This document shows positions 1 to 7,672 of a stretch of 64,000 nucleotides of DNA, one piece after another. Within the stretch, counting starts at the first letter, position 1, and every line of letters starts with the position of its first letter. The notes under the pieces are model-generated. The model was not told the DNA's origin and did not search any database. It saw only the letters and a list, made by a program, of their open reading frames with translations. A program made the translations under genes and the position numbers. Origin of the DNA: Flagellimonas chongwuensis (GTDB lineage: Bacteria; Bacteroidota; Bacteroidia; Flavobacteriales; Flavobacteriaceae); NCBI RefSeq assembly GCF_013376415.1, contig NZ_WYET01000001.1, positions 682,001 through 746,000 of the forward strand, written 5' to 3'.

Positions 1-259
1 ATTTTTTCCCCAATCGGTTCAAACCTTCGGAAAGACCGATGGACATAGTGGTTTTGCCCTCACCGGCAGGGGTCGGGGAAATGGCCGATACCAAAATAAG
101 GTTGCTGTTCTGTGCTTTTTCCCGATTTATGGCATTCAGGGGAAGTTTGGCCTTGTATTTTCCATACAATTCAATATTGTAAGGGTCGACACCAAATTTT
201 TCAGCAATGGAGGAAATATGTTGCAGCGAAACGCCTTTGGCGATTTGTAAATCTGTCAT
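1..259 (-). CDS. fhs: Formate--tetrahydrofolate ligase, N-terminal part (cut by window edge)
   Basis: The gene starts at the ATG at 257-259 and runs out of the window on the left, so only about 86 residues are visible. The enzyme makes 10-formyl-tetrahydrofolate from formate, ATP and tetrahydrofolate in cytoplasmic one-carbon metabolism. The visible part has the family N-terminus: MTDLQIAKG, then YGKYKAKLPL, then the nucleotide-binding loop TPAGEGKTT with the following GLSEGLNRLGKK. The P-loop TPAGEGKTT is diagnostic. It is the most downstream visible gene of a minus-strand run, separated from the DUF3124 gene by about 100 bp. Confidence 0.93.
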   Translation of the reverse strand, partial: MTDLQIAKGVSLQHISSIAEKFGVDPYNIELYGKYKAKLPLNAINREKAQNSNLILVSAISPTPAGEGKTTMSIGLSEGLNRLGKK

Positions 260-359
260 AGTAAATTCTTATGTGTACATGGAAAGGAATTTCCAAAATG
301 TATCTACAATATACTATAATCGGTTGAGTAAAACTATGACATTTGTGCATATAGAGAAG

Positions 360-875
360 CTATTCCACACGTTTGCCCTCTGTGGTAAAAGAGAGTCCTT
401 GTTGGCCAGAGGTGGAAATCATAACACCTTCAAAATAGGGTTCGTGAGAGGAGGGCTTAATGGACCATTGGAATAAAAAGTTGGCTCCTGTTCCTCCGGA
501 ACGGTCCTTTTCATCGATAACGATTTCTACAGTTTCCATTGGTTTAATATAGATGGTTTCGTCAAAATATGTCCTGATAGGGTTACCCTTGGTATCAAAA
601 TACTCTGCCTTATTGATGTAAATCGTGTCCCTTAGATTGGTGTTTCGCATGCTTATGGTGCTCGTAAGATTGTGGGTGCGGTGTTCCGTTTCACTGTAAA
701 TTTCGGAGTATACGGATAGGTACGATGTTCCGCTCATTAATGAGTCTTGAACTGAAATGGTGGCAGTTCTGTTGCTCCAGTTCACGGGGTCAATGGAACT
801 TACCTCTTTCTGTGCTTTTTCGGTACAGGAAAAAATCAATAGTAAAACTATAAGAGAGACAAAATTTCTAATCAT
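360..875 (-). CDS. DUF3124 family lipoprotein
   Basis: A 171-residue exported lipoprotein. The start was placed at 875 rather than the upstream in-frame ATG (938) because the protein then begins with a clean lipoprotein signal, MIRNFVSLIVLLLIFSC, with the lipobox Cys at residue 17. The mature part has DUF3124-like features: an early YLSVYSEIY segment, STISMRNTN, YFDTKGNPIRTY, and the GGTGANFLFQW block near the C-terminus. Function is unknown; the sequence looks like an all-beta envelope domain. It probably sits in the periplasm or on the outer membrane. Family assignment is from recalled sequence patterns. Confidence 0.8.
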   Translation of the reverse strand: MIRNFVSLIVLLLIFSCTEKAQKEVSSIDPVNWSNRTATISVQDSLMSGTSYLSVYSEIYSETEHRTHNLTSTISMRNTNLRDTIYINKAEYFDTKGNPIRTYFDETIYIKPMETVEIVIDEKDRSGGTGANFLFQWSIKPSSHEPYFEGVMISTSGQQGLSFTTEGKRVE

Positions 876-989
876 ATACTTGGCAAAAGGATAACTAAGA
901 TACGGATTACGGACCAATGCCTTGTAACGTATGATCATTGTTTTTGAAAACGACTTCTCCTAGCACTTTGAAATGGGCTAAACGATTTT

Positions 990-1472
990 TTATTTTTTCT
1001 TGATAGGAACCCAAAACTCCTCCTCAGAATCTGGATGTTCCCCTTTGTATTTGTCACCCATTAGTGCAAAATAGGGACGGCTGTCCATTTCGTATTCCGA
1101 ATTTGGAAGCCATTCTCCATACATATATTTGAAAGTTTCCATGCCCTCGCTGGGTTTTCCTTTGTATGGAAACACGGCATACAATCCTTCGGGAATTATA
1201 AGGGTGTCCATGCCATTGGGAACCTTGTCTATTTTGGTAACGGCAATGGCTGCCCACTTTTCAAATTCTTGGGTTGGGTCAAAATTTTGAAAAAATGTTG
1301 TAGTTGGGTATATTTCAACCGCATAGCTTTTATTATGGATAGTGTGCTCTATTTCTTTTTTACGGGGTGAAAAGCTTTTCCATAGTTCAAAGGTATTGTT
1401 GTGAGCAAAGGAGGTGATTGACTTTTTCCCAACCAAAATAGTTTTGGGCAGTATTTCTATTCGTGGATGCAT
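990..1472 (-). CDS. GyrI-like / effector-binding domain protein
   Basis: A 160-residue soluble protein that looks like a stand-alone GyrI-like small-molecule binding domain (the SOUL/BmrR C-terminal fold), without a DNA-binding domain. Supporting segments are the N-terminal strand PRIEILPKTILVGKK, the central WAAIAV strand, IPEGLYAVFPYKG, and the YGEWLPNSEYEMDSRPYFALMG block, in which the conserved Glu-rich loop normally faces the ligand. No signal peptide is seen. It follows the DUF1801 gene by 6 bp on the same strand, so the two are probably co-transcribed. The ligand cannot be read from the sequence. Confidence 0.75.
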   Translation of the reverse strand: MHPRIEILPKTILVGKKSITSFAHNNTFELWKSFSPRKKEIEHTIHNKSYAVEIYPTTTFFQNFDPTQEFEKWAAIAVTKIDKVPNGMDTLIIPEGLYAVFPYKGKPSEGMETFKYMYGEWLPNSEYEMDSRPYFALMGDKYKGEHPDSEEEFWVPIKKK

Positions 1473-1478
1473 GAAATT

Positions 1479-1826
1479 TTATTTGGCCTTAGCATTTTCC
1501 TCAACCCTAAACTTAACGATTTGTTCAATGAGCTCGAAAGGAATGGGTTGGTCCAGAGGAAACTGCACCGACCCTTTTCCTTGCTTGTATTTAGAAAGCT
1601 CATTTTGAAATGCTTCGTGCCCAGAAGGTGTTGCATAAAAACCGATATGATTTTTGTACCCTGCAAAGTATACGAGCGGCTTTCCATTGGTTTTATAACC
1701 CGGCATACCATAAGCCATTTTTTCAATGGCTTGGGGCGCTATGTTTTTAATGATAGCCCGTACTTGTTGAAGTTGCTGTTGAACTTCTTCGGGGAATTTG
1801 GAAATGTATTCATCTATTTCATTCAC
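1479..1826 (-). CDS. DUF1801 (YdhG-like) protein
   Basis: A 115-residue cytoplasmic protein of the DUF1801/YdhG family. The family signature is seen in order: an N-terminal helix with IDEYISKFPEEVQQQLQQVR, then AIEKMAYGMPGY, then VYFAGYKNHIGFYATPSG, then the C-terminal FPLDQPIPFELIEQIVKFR. The fold is frataxin-like and some members are proposed to help iron handling, but the role here is not established. It is 6 bp upstream of the GyrI-like gene on the same strand. The length is normal for the family. Confidence 0.85.
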   Translation of the reverse strand: MNEIDEYISKFPEEVQQQLQQVRAIIKNIAPQAIEKMAYGMPGYKTNGKPLVYFAGYKNHIGFYATPSGHEAFQNELSKYKQGKGSVQFPLDQPIPFELIEQIVKFRVEENAKAK

Positions 1827-1876
1827 GGTCAGCTCGTTTTGGGTCTTAAAGATAGGTCAAAAGCGTCAACGTGAAA

Positions 1877-3937
1877 CTAGAAGACATAGTTCAATTGTAG
1901 GCCTCCAAAATAATTTCGTCCATTTCCAGGATAGTAATATCTAGGTTGTGCCCCTCCAAATCCAACAGCGTTGATCAATACGGACTGGGCATAATTGATA
2001 TCAAAAATATTATTGATGCCCGCGTTCATCCCCAGACTTATATTGGATGAAAGCGATGTTCGAAACCCCAATTTGGCGTGGAACACATTAAAGGCATCAC
2101 TGGTGATAGAATTGGAATCCGTCATGGGAATCTCATCCACAAACTGATGGGTCAGGTTCAATCTCAGACCATTGGAATGCCTAAAATCTATTCCTGAGCT
2201 CAATCGGTTCTTCGGTACCCCGGTGAGGGGATTGCCCGAGTAATCGTTGTCACCGTCCACAAAATCCACAAAGCTATGGTCGTTCAGGGTATAGCTGAGA
2301 TAGGGTGAAAAAGTGATTGCTGGAGATAGCTTTCCTCTATACAGTAAATCAACCTCCACACCTTGATGGCGTGTTTTCCCCGCATTCCTTCCTATGTATT
2401 GGTCTTCACCGACCCGCTGGGCCACCAAAAGGTTTTTCACGTCCATTCGATATGCCGCAAGGTTGACCGATAGTTTTTTCTGCAGTAGCATCCAATCGGT
2501 ACCAAGTTCATAGTTAGTTCCTGTTTCTTGGGCAATATCCGGGTTGATGACACCTCCAGGGGTCAATGTCTCCTCTAAACTTGGGTTGGAAAATCCCCTA
2601 CTGACATTGGCATAGATGCTTCCATTTTTGATTTGATAGGAGAGCCCTGCGTTCGGAAGCAATATGGCATCAAAATCACGCTTGGCCGAGGCATTGTCCG
2701 ATCCATCGCCGAAGAGGTCCCTAAAATCATAATGGGTTTTGTTCCAATTAAGGCCCACTTGGCCGGAGAGTCTTTCAGTAATAGGATATGTGAAGGTTCC
2801 AAACAGGTTGAACTGTCTCCTAAATTCAGAATTGTCGCTAAGTTGTGAGCCTTGCAGGCTTCCATTACCGTTATTTTCCTGGTAAAGGTTCTCAAACGTT
2901 CCCCAATGGTACTCGTCCCTATAAAACTCGCCACCGAAACTGATATCCGCCTTTCCCCAATTGCCCGTAAAATGGCTTCGGAAACCATAACCATTGGTGA
3001 ATTCGTCCAGAATGTCAAACGGTCTGGGTTCGTAATGATCCAAATAGGTGTAGAAGACACTGGTAGTGTTCTGTAACTGCTCTGAAAATTGATAAGAATG
3101 CGATAGGCCTGTCAAAATATACTTGTTGGCTTCGTAGCCCTGAGATTCAAACCAGTTCGAAGGTGCCCGCGTAGGGTCTTCCTCAAAATCGGTAAGATTG
3201 ATGGAACTCGGTATATGCGCCGTGTAGTCGATATAGTTAATTAAAAGGGCAAGACTGCTTTTTTGTCCCGTTCGCAACTTGGTGTTCAAGAGCAGCCCAT
3301 CACGTTGGAACTGGCTGTTCTGTCGGTAGCCATCGGTTTCCAAATGGTTATAGCTAAGGGACATGTCAAGGCCATCCTCCGAATGGGAGAAGGTCAGGTT
3401 GTCCTTGAGCATATTGTAGGACCCGATTGTGAACGAATTGATAAGCTGGGTCCTATTTTGAACGGACGCTTTGGTGTCCAGTAAAATAGCGCCACCCAGA
3501 TTGGCCCCGAATGCTGAAGCTTTTGGACCTTTGATAACCTCTACCGCGCCTAGATTCTCAAAATCGAAGGCTTCGATAGTAGAGGAGCCTGTTCCGTTCG
3601 TCACAGGAATTCCATTAAAGTACATTCGCAACTTGTTGGTGCCATACGGTGTTCTGGCGCCCATGCCCCGTACGGTAATACGGTTGGTGTTGATGGCTCC
3701 GGAAAGAATGTAGACCCCGGAAATTTGGTTGATAGCCGATGGAATATCAACAGGGTTGAACCGTTCAAAAGTTTGTCCTGCTATTTTGGAAGAGATCGTT
3801 ATGCCCGTGGCTTTTTTGGGGATGGCATCTTGGGTCAGCACCACCTCGTCCAAACGGGTTATGGAATCTTTCTGGGTATCTTGCGCTATCATATCTGCCA
3901 TGATAAGGAGAAATAATGCACAGGGTAAATATTTCAT
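1877..3937 (-). CDS. TonB-dependent outer membrane receptor (FecA-like)
   Basis: A 686-residue receptor for active uptake across the outer membrane, powered by TonB. The start was set at 3937 because that gives the signal peptide MKYLPCALFLLIMADMIAQ. There is no N-terminal carboxypeptidase-like domain. The plug follows directly (roughly residues 25-160): a LDEVVLTQ TonB-box-like segment, IPSAINQISGVYI, RGMGARTPYGTNK, and VEVIKGPKASAFGANLGGA. The rest is a beta-barrel ending in the aromatic strand GGLQLNYVF. Only 30 bp separate it from the upstream exported oxidoreductase gene, so the two are probably an operon. The plug resembles siderophore/FecA-type receptors, but the substrate is not determinable. 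Confidence 0.9.
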   Translation of the reverse strand: MKYLPCALFLLIMADMIAQDTQKDSITRLDEVVLTQDAIPKKATGITISSKIAGQTFERFNPVDIPSAINQISGVYILSGAINTNRITVRGMGARTPYGTNKLRMYFNGIPVTNGTGSSTIEAFDFENLGAVEVIKGPKASAFGANLGGAILLDTKASVQNRTQLINSFTIGSYNMLKDNLTFSHSEDGLDMSLSYNHLETDGYRQNSQFQRDGLLLNTKLRTGQKSSLALLINYIDYTAHIPSSINLTDFEEDPTRAPSNWFESQGYEANKYILTGLSHSYQFSEQLQNTTSVFYTYLDHYEPRPFDILDEFTNGYGFRSHFTGNWGKADISFGGEFYRDEYHWGTFENLYQENNGNGSLQGSQLSDNSEFRRQFNLFGTFTYPITERLSGQVGLNWNKTHYDFRDLFGDGSDNASAKRDFDAILLPNAGLSYQIKNGSIYANVSRGFSNPSLEETLTPGGVINPDIAQETGTNYELGTDWMLLQKKLSVNLAAYRMDVKNLLVAQRVGEDQYIGRNAGKTRHQGVEVDLLYRGKLSPAITFSPYLSYTLNDHSFVDFVDGDNDYSGNPLTGVPKNRLSSGIDFRHSNGLRLNLTHQFVDEIPMTDSNSITSDAFNVFHAKLGFRTSLSSNISLGMNAGINNIFDINYAQSVLINAVGFGGAQPRYYYPGNGRNYFGGLQLNYVF

Positions 3938-3967
3938 AGAATTTAAGGGAATCGTTAGCAAAATAAA

Positions 3968-5074
3968 TTATTTTTCGAGGAAGATAGTAACTCCTTTTTC
4001 AGCACTTTCACGAGCGGCATCTAAAATTTCAATGACCAGCATATTGTTTTCTAAAGAAGAAAGATCAAATGGCGCCATATTGATAGAACCGTTCACTACG
4101 CCTGCCAAAAATGAGAATCCATCAGTATAAGGAGCAGGTCTTTTGGGCAGGGTCATTTTCTCTTCTTGAAAACCATCATACCCTTCTGCCATACGAATTC
4201 TTAGGTCCTTGCCGTTATCCGCATAGATGGCTCCCGTTAGTCCGTACAGTTCCATGTCTTTTCTTCCTATGGGCCAGTTCCAAGAAGGCTCCAAAATGGC
4301 CTGTGAATCATCGTAGGTAAGGATAATGGTGGCATCATCATCAACTTTTGGATTATTTTCCGATTGTATTTGTTGTGTGACGGCGGTAACGGTATTGGGT
4401 CTTTTCCCTTTTTTAAGCCATGTCACCAAATTGGCTCCGTAACAACCAAAGTCCGTTATGGCACCTCCCCCATTCAAAATAGGGTCTTGGAGCCACTCCA
4501 AAAACTCTTCGTTTACACCAATTTTTACAGGTCCTCGATGACCATCACGAACAATCACTTTTCGTAGTGCTCCAATTTTTCCATTGTCCAAAAGGTCTTT
4601 GGCCCGGTGGTTGGTAGGATACCATGTTGTTTCGTAATTGGTGAGTAAATGTATGTTGTGTGCCTCGGCTAGGTCTTTCATCTTTTTGGCATGTTCCATA
4701 CTAACGGCCAAAGGCTTTTCCACCATTACGTGTATTCCTTTTGGTGCGCAGATTTGAACTACTTCCAGGTGATCATATATGTTGCCAAAAGCGGTCACCG
4801 CCTCTGGCTGGGTGGCAGAGATCATTTCTTCCAGACTGTTGTAGACCAAATCCATGGAAAGCTCATATTGATCAACATATTTTTGGGCAAGTTCGTGATT
4901 GGGCTCGGCAATGCCGACAATTTTTATATCTCCAATATTTTCACGGCCTAAAATAGAATGTACATGGGTGTGCGTGAGTCCAGCAATACCAATTTTAAGA
5001 GGGTCTGATTGGCCAAATAGGGGTGTGTTTGTAAAAAACAAACAAGACAAAAAGAAAAAGACTGATCGTGCCAT
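3968..5074 (-). CDS. Exported Gfo/Idh/MocA-family oxidoreductase
   Basis: A 368-residue NAD(P)-dependent oxidoreductase-fold protein. The long open frame begins at 5173, but the start at 5074 gives a secretion signal (MARSVFFFLSCLFFTNTPLFGQ) and leaves the upstream gene intact. The Rossmann domain starts with LKIGIAGLTHTHVHS (an atypical GxxxTHxH glycine loop). The family catalytic lysine is present in VEKPLA, and GGGAITDFGCYG in the second domain is typical. Such proteins usually act on sugars or inositols; an exported member is likely periplasmic, where free NAD is scarce, so a tightly bound cofactor would be expected (inference). It lies between a hydrolase gene (37 bp upstream) and a TonB receptor (30 bp downstream). 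Confidence 0.85.
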   Translation of the reverse strand: MARSVFFFLSCLFFTNTPLFGQSDPLKIGIAGLTHTHVHSILGRENIGDIKIVGIAEPNHELAQKYVDQYELSMDLVYNSLEEMISATQPEAVTAFGNIYDHLEVVQICAPKGIHVMVEKPLAVSMEHAKKMKDLAEAHNIHLLTNYETTWYPTNHRAKDLLDNGKIGALRKVIVRDGHRGPVKIGVNEEFLEWLQDPILNGGGAITDFGCYGANLVTWLKKGKRPNTVTAVTQQIQSENNPKVDDDATIILTYDDSQAILEPSWNWPIGRKDMELYGLTGAIYADNGKDLRIRMAEGYDGFQEEKMTLPKRPAPYTDGFSFLAGVVNGSINMAPFDLSSLENNMLVIEILDAARESAEKGVTIFLEK

Positions 5075-5111
5075 ATGGATTACTGGATTTTTAATGCTAT
5101 AAAAATAGTGA

Positions 5112-5672
5112 CTAAATGTTAAGTTCAAGTTTGCCCAACAAGGTATCGGTATCCATGATGGTTGCGAATTCATCTTTTAAGTTGGCGAGTTCCGAATGAA
5201 AAATTACCTCGGCACTATAGGCATTGCCATCATATCCTATTTTATCAAAAGCAGCGGTTGCATCCGAGACCAAAATTACATTAAAACCCAAGTTGGAGGC
5301 CATTCGAACCGAAGTTGAAATACAATGCTCAATAGTCAGTCCTGCAATTACCACATCTGTTATGTGCTTTGCTTTTAGATTTGCTTCCAAATTTGTTCCA
5401 ATGAATGCACTGTTCACATTTTTTTCAAAAACCGGCTCACTGATCAATGGACGTACCTCCGGATGGAAATCATTGCCCATTTTGTTGGGATATAGCGGTG
5501 AATCGATATTGGAGGAATTATGCTTTACATGAAAAACGGGCAAACTTTTTGTTCTGAAAAACCGCAATAACTTCCCGCAATTTTTTTCAGCATCCAAATT
5601 GTTTCGCTCCGTGCCATAAAATGAGGTTTCTTGAAGCCCTTTTTGGACATCGATCAAAACAAGTGCGGTCAT
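5112..5672 (-). CDS. Isochorismatase-family cysteine hydrolase
   Basis: A 186-residue cytoplasmic hydrolase. It has the N-terminal catalytic Asp in ALVLIDVQKGLQE and the nucleophile Cys in VIAGLTIEHCISTSVRMA, where the cis-peptide and Cys loop of the family lies. A lysine in the middle region would complete the Asp-Lys-Cys triad. Relatives cleave amides such as nicotinamide or ureidoacrylate, or isochorismate; the substrate cannot be assigned here. It is the first gene of a probable minus-strand operon with the oxidoreductase and TonB receptor downstream. Confidence 0.87.
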   Translation of the reverse strand: MTALVLIDVQKGLQETSFYGTERNNLDAEKNCGKLLRFFRTKSLPVFHVKHNSSNIDSPLYPNKMGNDFHPEVRPLISEPVFEKNVNSAFIGTNLEANLKAKHITDVVIAGLTIEHCISTSVRMASNLGFNVILVSDATAAFDKIGYDGNAYSAEVIFHSELANLKDEFATIMDTDTLLGKLELNI

Positions 5673-5762
5673 GAGGATGAAATTTGCCTAAAATTAAGGG
5701 AAATCTTTAAGAAAGGAGCCTGAGATTCTTTAGATTGATGATACCATTGCAAAAGTCAATTT

Positions 5763-5791
5763 TTGGGAGCCGTCTACAATAGCTATTTTTG
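5763..5791 (+). promoter_or_regulatory. Promoter of xth (TTG / TAnnTTTG)
   Basis: TTG at 5763-5765 and TATTTTTG at 5784-5791 are separated by 18 bp, an exact match to the Bacteroidota sigma-A consensus TTG-N17..23-TAnnTTTG. Transcription would start about 6-8 bp downstream, giving a very short leader before the chosen ATG at 5807. Confidence 0.7.
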
Positions 5792-5806
5792 AACAAATTT
5801 GAATAC

Positions 5807-6568
5807 ATGAAAATTGCATCATACAATGTAAATGGAATCCGTGCAGCAATGAACAAAGGTTTTCTGGACTGGTTACAGGCTGTTTCACCGGATATTATTT
5901 GTCTACAGGAAACCAAGGCCATGGAAGAACAAGTGGATACCCATCTTTTTGAAGAAGCCGGCTATCCATACCACTATTGGTTCAGTGCCCAAAAAAAAGG
6001 GTATAGTGGAGTGGCATTGCTGTGCAAAGAGCAACCTGACCATGTGGAGTTTGGAACGGGCATCGATTATATGGATTTTGAGGGGAGGAATATCCGTGCA
6101 GATTATGGAGACCTTTCTATAATGAGCATGTATTTGCCTTCTGGAACCAATTTGGCTCGTTTGGACCACAAACTGATGTATATGGCCGATTTTCAGAAAT
6201 ATGCGGATCAACTTAGAAAGGAGCGCCCAAATTTGATCGTTTTGGGAGATTACAATATCTGTCATGAGGCAATAGATATCCATGATCCTGTCCGAAACAA
6301 AAACGTTTCCGGGTTTTTACCCGTGGAACGTGAATGGATAGGAAGTTTTATGAAAAGTGGTTTTATTGACAGTTTCAGGCACTTCAACAAAGAACCTGAT
6401 AATTATACTTGGTGGAGTTACCGGGCCAACGCAAGAGCCAATAATAAAGGATGGCGTTTAGATTATGGCATGGTAGCGGAACCTTTGGCGGATAGGTTGA
6501 AACGATCGGTGATTTTGTCCGAAGCTAAACATAGTGACCATTGTCCTATTTTGTTGGAGGTGGATTAA
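5807..6568 (+). CDS. xth: Exodeoxyribonuclease III (AP endonuclease)
   Basis: A 253-residue nuclease of the exonuclease III/APE1 family, which cuts DNA at abasic sites in base excision repair and degrades 3' ends. The start at 5807 gives the canonical N-terminus MKIASYNVNGIRAA; the ATG six codons earlier lies too close to the promoter. All key motifs are visible: Asn in YNVNGIR, the metal-binding Glu in CLQETKA, Asp/Asn in LGDYNI, and the catalytic His in HSDHCPI close to the C-terminus. Length is normal. It stands alone with its own promoter. Confidence 0.95.
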   Translation: MKIASYNVNGIRAAMNKGFLDWLQAVSPDIICLQETKAMEEQVDTHLFEEAGYPYHYWFSAQKKGYSGVALLCKEQPDHVEFGTGIDYMDFEGRNIRADYGDLSIMSMYLPSGTNLARLDHKLMYMADFQKYADQLRKERPNLIVLGDYNICHEAIDIHDPVRNKNVSGFLPVEREWIGSFMKSGFIDSFRHFNKEPDNYTWWSYRANARANNKGWRLDYGMVAEPLADRLKRSVILSEAKHSDHCPILLEVD

Positions 6569-6631
6569 TAACAGTTCCGTAATGTCCGATACTTCTGTTT
6601 GACTATCTTTAAGCGTCCTAAATTGTAACAG

Positions 6632-7672
6632 ATGAAATATACCAGAATACCACATACCGATATCCGAATATCCAAAATTTGCTTGGGCACCATGACCTGG
6701 GGACGCCAGAACAATGAAGATGAAGCCCACGAACAAATGGATTATGCGCTGGATGAAGGAGTGAATTTCTTCGACACGGCCGAATTGTATCCGGTACCGT
6801 CAAAAAAGGAGCTGTATGCCGTAACCGAGGAACTTATTGGAAACTGGTTCAAAAAATCAGGAAACAGGGACAAAGTGGTGTTGGCATCCAAAATTGCTGG
6901 ACCCGGACATGCTGCAAAGCATATACGCAGCACAGGCTTTAGCAAGGAATCCATTATCAGTGCTGTAGAAGGCAGTTTGAAGCGTTTACAAACGGATTAT
7001 ATTGACCTATACCAGCTCCATTGGCCGGAGCGTAACACCAATTATTTTGGGCAGCGGGGATACAATGCCCATGCGGTCGATGTTTGGGATGATAATATCC
7101 ACCAAGTGTTGGAAACATTACGGGATTTGATCTCTGAAGGCAAAATTCGACATGTGGGTTTATCAAACGAAACCCCTTGGGGCACCATGCGCTATTTGGA
7201 AGAAAGCAAAGTACACCAATCCTTGCCCCGAATGATGACCATTCAAAATCCATATAACCTCTTGAACCGTTTGTTCGAGGTGGGACTTTCCGAAATTTCC
7301 ATGCGGGAACAGATTGGGCTTTTGGCATATTCCCCTCTTGGATTCGGAACATTGAGCGGAAAATACCTTACCGATATTCCGCCGAGAAAGGCGAGGGTGA
7401 CCTTGTTCCCAAATTACAGTAGATATAGCGGTGATACAGCTGTTGCCGCAACTGAACAATATGCAGAATTGGCAAAAACCCATGGTTTGAGCATGGCACA
7501 GATGGCCTTGGCCTTTGTGAATACACGACCCTTCTTGACCAGTAACATTATCGGCGCTACCAGCATGGAACAGCTCAAGGAAAACATTGAAAGTATTCAT
7601 GTGGAGCTCTCCGATGAGGTATTGGAAGGCATTGAGGAAATCCACAACGCTATTCCGAATCCAGCGCCTTAG
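6632..7672 (+). CDS. Aldo/keto reductase (Tas-like)
   Basis: A 346-residue NADPH-dependent aldo/keto reductase. The TIM-barrel catalytic tetrad can be read: Asp in NFFDTAE, Tyr in AELYP, Lys in VVLASKIAG and His in LYQLHWPER. The N-terminus (YTRIPHTDIRISKICLGTMTWG) and the C-terminal cofactor region (SNIIGATSMEQLKENI) are typical of the Tas subgroup. The substrate is unknown. Its stop codon is the base directly before the reverse-strand stop of the PQQ dehydrogenase gene, so the two genes converge with no spacer. Confidence 0.9.
   Translation: MKYTRIPHTDIRISKICLGTMTWGRQNNEDEAHEQMDYALDEGVNFFDTAELYPVPSKKELYAVTEELIGNWFKKSGNRDKVVLASKIAGPGHAAKHIRSTGFSKESIISAVEGSLKRLQTDYIDLYQLHWPERNTNYFGQRGYNAHAVDVWDDNIHQVLETLRDLISEGKIRHVGLSNETPWGTMRYLEESKVHQSLPRMMTIQNPYNLLNRLFEVGLSEISMREQIGLLAYSPLGFGTLSGKYLTDIPPRKARVTLFPNYSRYSGDTAVAATEQYAELAKTHGLSMAQMALAFVNTRPFLTSNIIGATSMEQLKENIESIHVELSDEVLEGIEEIHNAIPNPAP

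Noticed and set aside
207..476. Open frame of 89 codons on the plus strand over the fhs start and DUF3124 end
   Set aside because: It overlaps two supported minus-strand genes and shows no protein-like features.
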